DNA of 64,000 nucleotides from Tilletia caries (taxonomy: Eukaryota; Basidiomycota; Exobasidiomycetes; Tilletiales; Tilletiaceae). The DNA lies in the NCBI GenBank assembly GCA_032718865.1, contig JALUTQ010000010.1:393889-457888 (forward strand). The letters are read 5' to 3'. This document shows, one piece after another, positions 34,243 through 43,458 of this stretch (the first letter of the stretch is position 1; each line of letters begins with the position of its first letter). The position numbers were made by a program, and so were the translations under genes. The notes beneath the pieces are model-generated. The model saw nothing but the letters and a program-made list of their open reading frames with translations. It ran no database searches and was not told the DNA's origin.

Positions 34243-34662
34243 TGACGGTCGGACGGACGGATTGGCATGACGGACCGGACGCCTTCTTCCTGCGGATCTT
34301 TCTTCGAGTCATCAGCATCACCGCATCGCCCTTCTTGACGCAATGTTCTCTCTTTTGTTTCCCTCCCCACGGTTCTTCAATCCTTTTCTTCAGCAGTAAA
34401 CTCTTCTTCGCGTGAGGTGTGAGAATGTGAGGTGTGACAATCCGATATTCAGCGGGCGAGGACGAAGACGTGGACGGAGTGTGCATCAGTGCATGCCATG
34501 AACACGGTTCATGACGATTTTTTTGTATCCTTCTGTTGATCAGTCCGTTTTCTAAGCGGCCGATTCACCGTCATTACATGTTGGAGGGCGTGGTTAGCTA
34601 TCGACACGGGAGAACGAGATCCTTGCTGGCTGGTGTGAGAGGTTTCTCCGAATGTTCTTTGT
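34243..34662. other. Intergenic; nothing recognised
   Basis: This is 420 bp between the hAT element and the ETF-beta pseudogene. No gene or repeat was identified. Confidence 0.4.
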
Positions 34663-35700
34663 TTAGATCCGGCCGGCCGACTTGAGCTTCTCGACGAGCT
34701 CATCGACACTCTCGACCTTGGCGCCATCCTGTCGCTTGGGGGGCTCTTCCACCTTGAGAGTCTCCAGCCGAAGCTTGACGTCCCCCTCGATTCCCAGATC
34801 CGCCAAGGAGTCCTATTAAAAGGCTTTCTTCTTGGCCTTCATAATGTTCGGCAAGCTCCCGTACCGGGGCTCGTTCAGCCGCAGATCCGTGGTGACGACG
34901 ATGGGAAACTTGGCCTTGAGCACGTTCAGCCCGCCGTCGACTTCCCGGGTCACTCAGAATTCCTCCCCCTTGGCGACCTTGCCGAGGAGCTGAGCTTGGA
35001 AGCGAAGGTGGCCTGTGAGGCGTCGTCGTCGATGGCCTGCTTGCCGAGGATGATCGGGCCGACTTTCTTCCTCCGCTGCCTTTTTCACGACGGCGGAGAG
35101 GATCTTGGCCACGCCGAGGGGGTTGAGGAGCCCGTTTGTCTCGATTTGGGATGTCATCGTCGGCGCCCATGGCGAGGGCGGTGCGGAGGACGGCGGCTGT
35201 CTTGGCGGGACCAGCCGAGACGGCGGTCTGGTGTGTGCGGTATCCGAGGAGCAGGGGAGCGCGCGCGGGCAGAGGTTTTTCTTCAGACCACCACACACAC
35301 ATCTGGAAAAGGTATAGGGGACAATACTAACGATGCGGGTAATCTCCTTCTTGTACTTTTCGCCCAGCCGCACAGCTTCCTCAACAGCTGCAAAGGAGCG
35401 AAGGGGAAAAATTGTCAGCGCTTAGGAGTAAAAACACCGCATGTATATGCAGAGCCTGCCTGGGGACAGTACTGACCGATTTCGCCAAAGGAGTTTGCGG
35501 AGTGCTTCCCATTGGTGTCTACGCTCTTTCTGTCTGAAGCGACGCGGACCTTGACAGTCTGCTCGAAGTTGGAGGTGAAGGACAGAAGGTGCGTGCAAGA
35601 GGTGAGAGGAGAAAGGCATGCAAATTGCGATGGACATCTGTCGGCATTCTGTGACACTAGGATGCGCACATGAGAAGACGGTGAACTCACTTTGTAGGTG
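34663..35700 (-). pseudogene. Electron transfer flavoprotein beta subunit, pseudogene 1
   Basis: Minus-strand pieces follow the ETF-beta order: VKVRVASDRKSVD and ANSFGEI (35,560-35,480), intron, VEEAVRLGEKYKKEI (about 35,370), intron, VSAGPAKTAAVLRTALAMGA (about 35,190), [58 protein letters not shown], and the C-terminus GDVKLRLETLKVEEPPKR plus VDELVEKLKSAGRI. ETF passes electrons from mitochondrial acyl-CoA dehydrogenases. Lesions include frameshifts, a missing segment after DDDA, a TGA before VTREVD, and TAA TAG after IMKAKKK. Introns are retained, so it arose by DNA duplication. Confidence 0.88.
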
Positions 35701-36590
35701 GAGCCTACCGTAATGCTGGGCTGTGTGAAGAGGGGAGTGCGAAGGGTGGAATGTGAGAAAAGAGCCAAGAGGGCGAAGGCGAGAAAAAGATGCGAAGGCA
35801 GAGTTGCCTTGCATGCTGATGACCTGGATCGTGATATGGGCGGAGCAGGAGTAACATCAGCAAGGGTTATGGAGCGATCGCAAGGGGTGAATTGCGACTC
35901 ACGCATGGGCGCTGAGGCGGGTGTGGAGGCGGGTGCGGAGGTGCCCTGGGGACGCTTCTGTGCAGGGAAACTAGAACGTGCGAATGGAACAAAGAAGAAG
36001 AGAAGAAGAGAAGAAGAAGAAGAAAGATGACGTGGAAAGGTGGCAGTAAGATCAGCGGTATTGGGGAACCGAGTGTGGGTCAAGCGGGAGGGACAGACAG
36101 AGAGAGAGCGGATCTGGGTTGGTGTAGTGAGACAGTTGACTGCGAGAAGGAAAAAGGAAAACGGGAGAAGGAAAAAGGAAAACGGGAGAAGGAAGAGGGA
36201 AGGAAGGGAGGAAGGAGAGAAAGCAGTCAGCATATTCAATATTGCGCAAATAATACAGTCGTCCGCCACAAAGCTGCGCAGTATGGAGCCCCTGCAACAG
36301 CGTAGTGAATGATGTCCAGTCGTCGAGCAGGAGAGGATCCCTATGACCTGTGACCTGTCCAAGAAGCAAGAAATGCTGTCAGATTGCTTATTGCTTCTGC
36401 CACAGAAAACGCGGATGGGAAGAAGAAGAGATGTGAGTCTGCAGAAAGGAGAAGGACAGTCTCCGCGCGAGAACAGCGTATGACCTGGCAGGGTAGCACA
36501 AGCAGCGATGAAGAAGCGGAGGCGATGGAAGGGGAGAAGGTGGACTAGGCCATACCTCCCTCAAGCTGATGAGGAGGATGGGGCCGCATC
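35701..36590. other. Intergenic; purine-rich, short tandem repeat
   Basis: No gene is convincing. A 24-bp unit (GGAAAAAGGAAAACGGGAGA-type) is repeated twice around 36150-36200, and a GAAGAAGAGAAG tract sits at 35990-36025. The N-terminal exon of the ETF-beta pseudogene may lie here but could not be placed with certainty. Confidence 0.4.
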
Positions 36591-37145
36591 CCGGGCTTTC
36601 CCGGATCACCGATCACTCCGGAGCTTCCGACACTCCAGCAGAGCCGTTCAGTAGAAACGGGAGTCGACGGCGACAGCAGCGCACTCCTGGACTCCTGGTG
36701 GATCGTTCCCACATCCCACACCCATCGGTGTTGACAGGAGCTCGTGCAGAAGGTATCAGGGGGATGATCAAAAGGCTGACTGCTGGCTACTATACTGACT
36801 GCGTGCTGCGTGTTGCGTGCTGATCATCTTGTGTCTCTTCCTCCTCTCTCCCCTTCCTTTTCTGATTTCTTCCTGCAGCGAGTGCCTCAGAGCGACACAG
36901 CAGCATCGCTTGACCTCCTTGACGACGGCCCAGGCCCCAGTCGCATCCAAACATGAGGAGCAAGAATGTGCTACTGCTGTGGATCGCTTCCTCCGTTCCT
37001 CACTGATTCCTTATCGGCCTTCCCGTCTTCTCGAACAGGTTCTGGGAAAGGCCATATAAGGAGGCAGTCGGCCATCTTTTTCTGATCCCCCCTTCCACTC
37101 TTTTTCTTCCTCCTCTTCATTCTCCTCCCACCCAGTCATCGACTC
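36591..37145 (+). promoter_or_regulatory. Shared promoter block, copy B (upstream of SUN-domain gene B)
   Basis: This block is nearly identical to 22436-22985. CCATATAAGG lies at 37052-37061, about 270 bp before the ATG. The leader that follows (37130-37320) is an expanded ACTCA/CCACTC-type simple repeat, longer than in copy A. Confidence 0.7.
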
Positions 37146-37331
37146 AGTCATCCACTCAGACTTCAGTCACCCACTCATACACCCAATCAACCACCCACCC
37201 ATCCACTCACCGACTCAACCGCTTACTCACTCGTCTACTCTCTCACTCACTCACCTCTCACCCACTCGCCCACCCACTCTCTCACTCACTCACTCATCCA
37301 ACAAACACCCACTCCTTTCCGCATTTTGAAC

Positions 37332-38937
37332 ATGCCGTACAACAACAACAACAACCCGTTCAAAACCACCCGATCCGCACGCTACACAGCAGCGGCTCCC
37401 TCCTATGTACAATACCGACCGGCAAATGTCAGTGGCAGGACATATACACAAGTAATGCCCCTCAGCGGTGGCCCTGCTCTTGGCCTCAGCGCCAATTACA
37501 GTCCGCTACGGGCCGAGTCGGCTGGTCGGGGCCTCATACTGCCCCGCTCTTCCCTGTCGGCTAATCCGCACCGAGGATATGCATCGGGCAGCAACAACAA
37601 CAACAACTCTTGGGACGCCGCTGGCTCCCATGTCCGGGACCGGTTTCTTCCACCCCGCATCAGGGGTCCGACTCTCTCACCCCGCGTCGAAGACCTTCAC
37701 AATGAAGATGACGAGGACCTTGGTGAGTGCACGAATCGTGCAGCGGAAGGTGATGGCGACTTTCTGTGCTGACGAACTTATGACAGAAACATCCACATCA
37801 GCAGACCAGACGCCCGAAAGAGCGGACCTTGGTGCACCGCCGCGCGAGGGCCGTGAACAGCGTGCTCACTCACCCATGCTCGAAGTCATACTCGAGCACT
37901 TGCGTGCCGTCAACTGGAAGGACCACTTTCGCCATGCCCTCCCTTTTTTCCTCACACATGCCTTTTTAATTATCCTCGTCATGGGAATCGCCGTCAAGGG
38001 GGGTTTTCTCGCACGGTACCCGACTCAATCTTGCGCATGCAGCTGCGCCACGGACAGCGCGTCGGTCAATGCACCTACCATGCTCAACGCTGTGCTCGAA
38101 AACAATGGCCGACTCGATGTCATCGACAGAGAGATCAAGGACATCAATGGTCGGGTCGACGCCATCGACAAGAAATCAAAGGACTGCGTCACGGTCGCTG
38201 ATTTGAGGGTATACCATACCGACCGTACGGGGCGGGAGGATCTGGCGAATGGGCTGGCGGGCGCTCAAGTGATCGCACACCTGACGACGTGGGGCTCGCA
38301 TCGGAGTCAGAGCTTAGGCAGCAAGATCGCTGGCATGTTCCGTTCGCGGATTGCAAGTTCGCATAGCAAGGACCTCGTCCACCACTCGTTCAAGGGTTCG
38401 TACGAACGTGGACCCCACTCGCCCCACTCGGCACTCGAGCCCATCCAAGCCGCGGGCCACTGCTGGCAATTCCCCGCTGAGGAGGAAGGCCATCTCGGGG
38501 TCCGCCTCATCCGTCGAGCCCGACTTGACGCCTTCAGCATCGAGCACATCCCGCGCGAGCTCGTACCCGACCGGAACAGTGCCCCCCTGAACGTCGAGCT
38601 CTGGGGCATCGTAGACAAGCGCGACAAGGAGGCTATGGGTCGGCTTGCGCACTGGCGGTCGAGTAATGCGGAGCGGGATGCGGGCGGGGCGGACGAGTCA
38701 CAGCCGGATCCGCCGAAAGAGAACTGGGTGCTGCTGGGCACGATGCGATATTATGCCTCCTCGGATGCAGAATCAAGAGGAGTGATGATGAACGACATAC
38801 AGACGGTCGACATCAACTCGAGGGTCAAGTGGTTGGAGATTGATTTCAAGGACGTGCAGTTCCGGTTCAAAGGGAACCATGGGGCGGCGAATACGTGTGT
38901 TTATCGGGTGCGGGTACATCTTGAGCTGGATCAGTGA
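37332..38937 (+). CDS. SUN-domain-like single-pass membrane protein (gene B)
   Basis: Exons 37332-37722 and 37787-38937 (64-nt intron) encode 513 residues. The start is MPYNNNNNPFKTTRS. The N-terminal about 180 residues are disordered and Asn/Ser-rich, followed by one helix (HALPFFLTHAFLIILVMGIA), a Cys-rich CACSC turn and a coiled-coil-like stretch (ENNGRLDVIDREIKDINGRV). The C-terminal SUN domain has GHCWQF, LGVRLIRRARLDAFSIEHIP, PLNVELWGI, NWVLLGTMRYYAS, VKWLEIDFKDVQFRFK and CVYRVRVH. SUN proteins bind KASH peptides across the nuclear envelope. The coiled coil plus SUN order supports that role, but a secretory SUN-like protein is possible. Paralog A is broken at 23940. Confidence 0.82.
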
Positions 38938-39085
38938 GCCCCGCACAGGATGGCCAATCTGACGACCCCAAACAGCAGCACCAGCAACAACGACCACAAC
39001 GATGGCCCCTTAATTTACCCGAGTCCACCACATCCTCTTCGGTCTCTTACTCCTCCTTTTCTTCTCCACACCACCCTCAGACAAG

Positions 39086-39660
39086 ATGATCTTCTACAAG
39101 TCTGCCCTCTTCGTGCTCACCACGCTCGCCCTCGGCGGTACCGTCTCAGCAGTCGCCATACAAGACCCCGTTACCCGCGAACTCGGCATCATCAACGGCA
39201 TTCGCCCCCAATATCCGCGGAGACGACTTCGCCGCCATGGGCTTGACCCACAAACTCCTCGAATGCGACCCTCGCAAGGAGCCCAAGAAGGTCGCCGCTG
39301 CGGCCCTCAAGGGCGTCAAGCAGATTGCCAACTAAGTCGAGGCCGCCACCAACGAGCTCCGCAAGTTCCGCCAGAGCCGCAAGAAGACGACCACCAGAGG
39401 CAGCAAGTCCAGGGGCTGGTTCGGTCAGCGTGAGGTTGTCGAGGAGCGCGATGCGATTGAGGAGTGCTCGCAAGAGCAAGAATGTGGCCGACCTCCGCAA
39501 GACCCTTTGCAAGGTCAACCAGCACCTGCTCGATACCGCCAGCCAGCTTCGCAAGGTCAACCGGCGAGACTTCTACGACGACGATGTTGCCTTCGAGAGG
39601 CGTTTACTTGGCTCCGTTGCTGGCCCGGTCCTCACCGGTATCGTTGGTTCATCATATCCA
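39086..39660 (+). pseudogene. Small secreted protein, pseudogene
   Basis: A clear signal peptide (MIFYKSALFVLTTLALGG, then TVSA cleavage) leads into VAIQDPVTRELGIIN. The frame then shifts in a C5 run (about 39,207-39,211) to IRGDDFAAMGLTHKLLECDP and KKVAAAALKGVKQIAN, meets a TAA near 39,333, and continues as VEAATNELRKFRQ. A second shift near 39,460-39,480 leads to KNVADLRKTLCKVNQHLLD. No family was recognised. Secretion with basic repeats and Cys would fit an effector-like protein. Three lesions make expression of a full product unlikely. Confidence 0.55.
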
Positions 39661-41074
39661 ACCCGGTGCGACATCACGACCATCACACTCCTTGGATCGA
39701 ATAGGAGGGTGAGACTGCGCGGCTGCAGCCTGTACAAGTGTTTCATGGTAGCAATAACTGGCCGTTATAAGGCCGCTTATTGACATTGCGACACTTGTGC
39801 GGGCACCGCACCGTTCAACCTCCCTTCTCTCTTTCCAACGTCCAAGGTCGCTCACTCGCTTCGATCCCCTTCGGCCCTTCCCTCGTCACGGACACTGAAC
39901 GCAGCCACACCGAGTCCTTCTCGTCGTCCATTGCCCGTTGTCACCGTTCCGAGTTGGGACACATGGAGGAGAACATGCTTCCTCCCATGGAGACGTTCCT
40001 TGCCCATCCTGTCCCTGCCTTCTCCCCCAGTTGCGGCAGTCGATGCTCGTTCGCCTGCTATTCGCCATCGCCATCGCCATCGATTCTCCCGCTCTCTCAA
40101 CGTGAGTACCTTTTCCCTACCATGGGTATGCCAATTGCCAACGGATCACTGTTCGATTTCTCACCTCGTCTCTTTCCTCAGGTCACCCAACTTGTTCGCC
40201 TTCCTACCCAGCCCGCCTCGTCGCCTCTTTCTCTCTCTCTCTGCAACCATCGCCGCTGTTTCCGTCCGTCTCTCTGCCGTCTCCAACCTTGCATCATTCC
40301 GCCCGCGCCTCTTCAAGCATCTTCATCCTCATCTCCTTTCTCGACGCAATCCTCTCTGTTCTGGTTCCCGGCCTTGCGGTTCTTTCATCCCGGTTTCTTT
40401 CCTCTCTCGCCCCGCGATCTCGTCTCCCGTTCCGGTCCCGCTTCCGACTTTCCTCGGTCCTCTTGGTGCTTCTCGATTCGTTCGCAACTTCTCTCGTCTG
40501 GTTCCCGGCCCTCGGTTCTCCAATCGGTTCGTTCTTTCCTCGCCCGCAATTTCGCCTCCCTTTCCGGTCCCGCTCTCGACTTTTCTCTGTCCTCTGGCGC
40601 TTTATGGATTCGTTCGCAGTCTTTCTGTTCTGGTTCCTGGTCCCCGGCTCTTTCATCCTTGCTTCTCTGCTCTCCCGCGATCTGGCCTCCCTTTCCGTTC
40701 CCGCTCTCCACTTTTCTCTGTCCTCCATTTGTGCTTCTCGTCTCGTCTTCGTTCTCTCTCCGCAATCGCATCAAAGTCGCTTCTGGGGCGCAGGAAGCAC
40801 CCAGAGCGCACGGCAGGGCCCACTGGTATTGGTAGCCTTTGCACAACAAACTACTCTTCGTGTGACATTGTGACACATCACATATCCGATTCCCAGCGAG
40901 CGAGGAAGAAAGGGGCCGATTCAGATTTCAGAATGCCATTACAGATTGGAGGGTATGATCTGCTGCTGACATGGACAAAGGAGATCCTTGCTGGCTGGCT
41001 GATGTGGAGGCTCTCTGTGAACATGCTCCTCCATAAATGACCCTCGCCTTCTTGGTAAGCCAGTGATGGACTTC
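39661..41074. repeat. Non-coding, pyrimidine-rich region with a degenerate tandem repeat
   Basis: Between about 40356 and 40760 a unit of about 130 bp recurs three times with divergence. Each starts near CTGGTTCCCGGCC and ends near TTCTCTGTCCTC...GATTCGTTCGCA. Long open frames here (up to about 370 codons) overlap in several frames and follow the repeat, so I regard them as non-coding. The strand composition is strongly C/T. Confidence 0.55.
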
Positions 41075-42000
41075 GGGTTTGGACATTCGGAGAGCTCGCG
41101 TACCGACGCTCGTTCAGCCGCTGATCAGTGGTGACGACCAGGGACAGCGTGGCCTTGAGCGTCCGGACATGCCGAAGGGAATGACGAGGAACTGGCGGAA
41201 AGGCAGCCGAAAGAGCGCCGGGTGGATCTGCGGGAAAAGAGGTAGAAAAGAAAGGAGTTGGCAGTGTGTCCGTAGGGTATGATGTAGCTGAGGGGACAGG
41301 GGGTAAAAGAAAAGTGACTGCGGGAAGGAAAGAGAAAGAGAAAGAGGGAGAAGGAAGAAAAGAGGAAATGAAAGGACAGAAACAGTCAGCGAACTGTGGA
41401 AGCAAGACAATCGTTCAGTGCAAGTCCGCAGGACATGGAACCTGTGCGATAAGCGGCGGTACGGAGGACGTCGGCTGTCTTGGCGGGACCGGCGGAGACG
41501 GGCGGTCTAATGTGGGCGGTATCCGAAGAGCGGGGGAGCGCGCGCGAGCAGAGGTTCTTCTTCAGACCACCACGCCTGGGAACAGACACGTCTGGAAAGC
41601 GGGAAAGGTGGGGAATACTCACGATGGGGGTGATCTCCTTCTTGTACTTTTCCCTCAGCCGCACGGCTTCCGGGCTTTCTCAACAGCTGCAGAGTAATGG
41701 AGAGACGAATCGTCAGCGCTCAGGAGTAGAAAATACCGCATGTATGGAGAGGCTGGCGGAGGACATGACTTACCGATTTCGTCGAAAGGGTTTACACTTT
41801 ACGGAATGAATGCTTGACATTTTTTTGTCTACGCTCTTTCCGTCTGAAGCGACACGGATTTTGACGGCCTGTTCAAAGTTGGAAGGCAAGGAGAGAAAGA
41901 GAGTCAGAAGGGAGGAATGCGCATAGGAAACGGTGGGGACGAGCACGCGGAGGCTGTTTGCGAGCAAGGCGCGGAATGCAGTGGCGGCTGTTGGCAGCAT
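41075..42000 (-). pseudogene. Electron transfer flavoprotein beta subunit, pseudogene 2
   Basis: The first exon reads MLPTAATAFRALLANSLRVL then VP, followed by an intron, then FEQAVKIRVASDGKSVD (about 41,880-41,830) and, after a gap, EAVRLREKYKKEI (about 41,660), VSAGPAKTADVLRTA (about 41,490), and VVTTDQRLNERRYASSPNV (about 41,130-41,080). The middle portion and the C-terminus beyond YASSPNV are missing. Exon borders match pseudogene 1 (34663-35700). It stands immediately upstream of shared promoter block C in opposite orientation. Confidence 0.82.
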
Positions 42001-42119
42001 GGTGGCTTGGATTCTGTCTGCTACATCATCAGAGAGAGGGTGAGTGTGAGCAGTCGGCGATGTCGTCGTCAGCTGGCTCGGTGTCGACTTCGAGCTCCTG
42101 TCCCTCGTGCTGATCAGTG

Positions 42120-42515
42120 GTGATAGTGGTGATCCCATCCCGGCCTCTCCCGAGCTTCCGACCCTCCCGAGCCACTCAGAACAGAACGGGCTCACAGACA
42201 AGGTCAACCTTCACTCGCTCTCGTTCTCACATCTGACAGCCATCGTTGTCGATACCGAGCTCGTGCGGAAGGTAGAGGAGAATGATCAAGAAGATGACTG
42301 CTGACTGCGTGCTTGCGTGCTTCTCTCTGCAGCAGCTGCGATGATCATCCTTTCTCCTATGAGAGATCCCGGTGCTGCTTGGGATCCAAACTAGCAGGGA
42401 CGAACTGACAGGCATCTGCTATCTGCTCTCGATCTCTCTGCTGGCTAATTCCTTCTCAGGTCTTCCTTCTTCTCAAGCAGGATCTGGCAAAGGCCATATA
42501 AGGAGACATCCGTCT
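42120..42515 (+). promoter_or_regulatory. Shared promoter block, copy C (diverged)
   Basis: This is similar to copies A and B in the segment GAGCTCGTGC(A/G)GAAGGTA...GACTGCGTGCTTGCGTGCT and again in TCTGGCAAAGGCCATATAAG. The CCATATAAGG site is at 42493-42502. It stands before a different coding sequence starting at 42630. Confidence 0.6.
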
Positions 42516-42629
42516 TTGCAGAAACCCCCCCTTTCGATCGTCCCTTTCACCTCACCCTCTCATCGGCTCATCCTTCGCTACTTCATCGCTTCATCACTCA
42601 GCACTCCTACATCCCTCTTCCAAACCATT

Positions 42630-42961
42630 ATGTCTTCTGCTGAATCCGAGTGAGTTACTTCCTTCCCTAATGGTCCATTCCTGACCCCAGTCGCTATGTT
42701 ACTCAATACCTCGCTCCGAACAGTGCGGTGGACGCCGCCATTGAGCGGTGACAATCAGCGCTGCGCGAAGAGTTGAAGCAGAACGCCGAGAAGAGGGAGA
42801 AGGTCAAAGCATATCAGAGGCAGCTCAAGGCCTTTTGCGAAGATGCCCGTGCTGAGACGCCGGCGAAGACCCAGGCTGAGGCCAAACAGCTGGTAGCCAA
42901 GTATGAGGAACGTCTAGCCCGGCTCAAACAGGAACGAGCCGACCAGGACAAACCGGCAGCG
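42630..42961 (+). pseudogene. Unknown coiled-coil protein with premature stop (gene behind block C)
   Basis: Exon 42630-42649 (MSSAES plus two bases) splices at GTGAGT to 42691, giving DRYVTQYLAPNSAVDAAIER. An in-frame TGA follows (42749-42751), after which the same frame continues with QSALREELKQNAEKREKVKA and a highly charged helical stretch to KPAA at 42961, where another GTGAGT donor begins. The TGA replaces what could be a CGA codon. Downstream exons could not be fixed. No family was recognised; the helix is rich in Lys, Glu and Gln. Confidence 0.5.
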
Positions 42962-43458
42962 GTGAGTGTATATCTTCCCTTCTCCCTCTTCGCGTTCTCC
43001 TGTACAACGGGCTGTGAGCTGACTGCCCTTTCATTGATTAGTAAAACATGCGAGTCTTCCCTGTACCGCAGCCAGTCCTTGATCCCGCACCACCCAGACA
43101 GACATCACTTCCCACATCTGTATCCTGTTCCCTCTCCTCACACGCCCTCAACGATGTGCATGACCAATGACCAAGTGCGAGTGATTTTCTTTCCATGATG
43201 AAGTTGAGCTCGCCTGAACGTGTCCATACGCGCTGAGTGGAGGAATGGAATCTGGATCGCGACGCGGGCGGGACCGTGCGCTCGCAGTCTCAAGATTTGG
43301 GACAGCCATCCGCGCCGTGGGAGCTCGTTGATCTCGACCACCACGACAACGACGACGGCAGCAGCGACGACGACGACATCCAGCGGTGTGTGTGCTATAG
43401 TCGGAGAGAGCAGCTCGATGATCGACAGGATAGCGGCGCACGAGGATCTGAACACACG

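Noticed and set aside
34800..34825. Possibility that the TAATAG in ETF-beta pseudogene 1 is an intron 3' end
   Set aside because: The preceding bases encode the conserved NIMKAKKK block with no GT donor, and other lesions (TGA, frameshifts, deletion) exist in the same copy.
39780..41040. Two overlapping frames of 351 and 369 codons
   Set aside because: Pyrimidine-rich tandem repeats generate open frames in both; no family resemblance.
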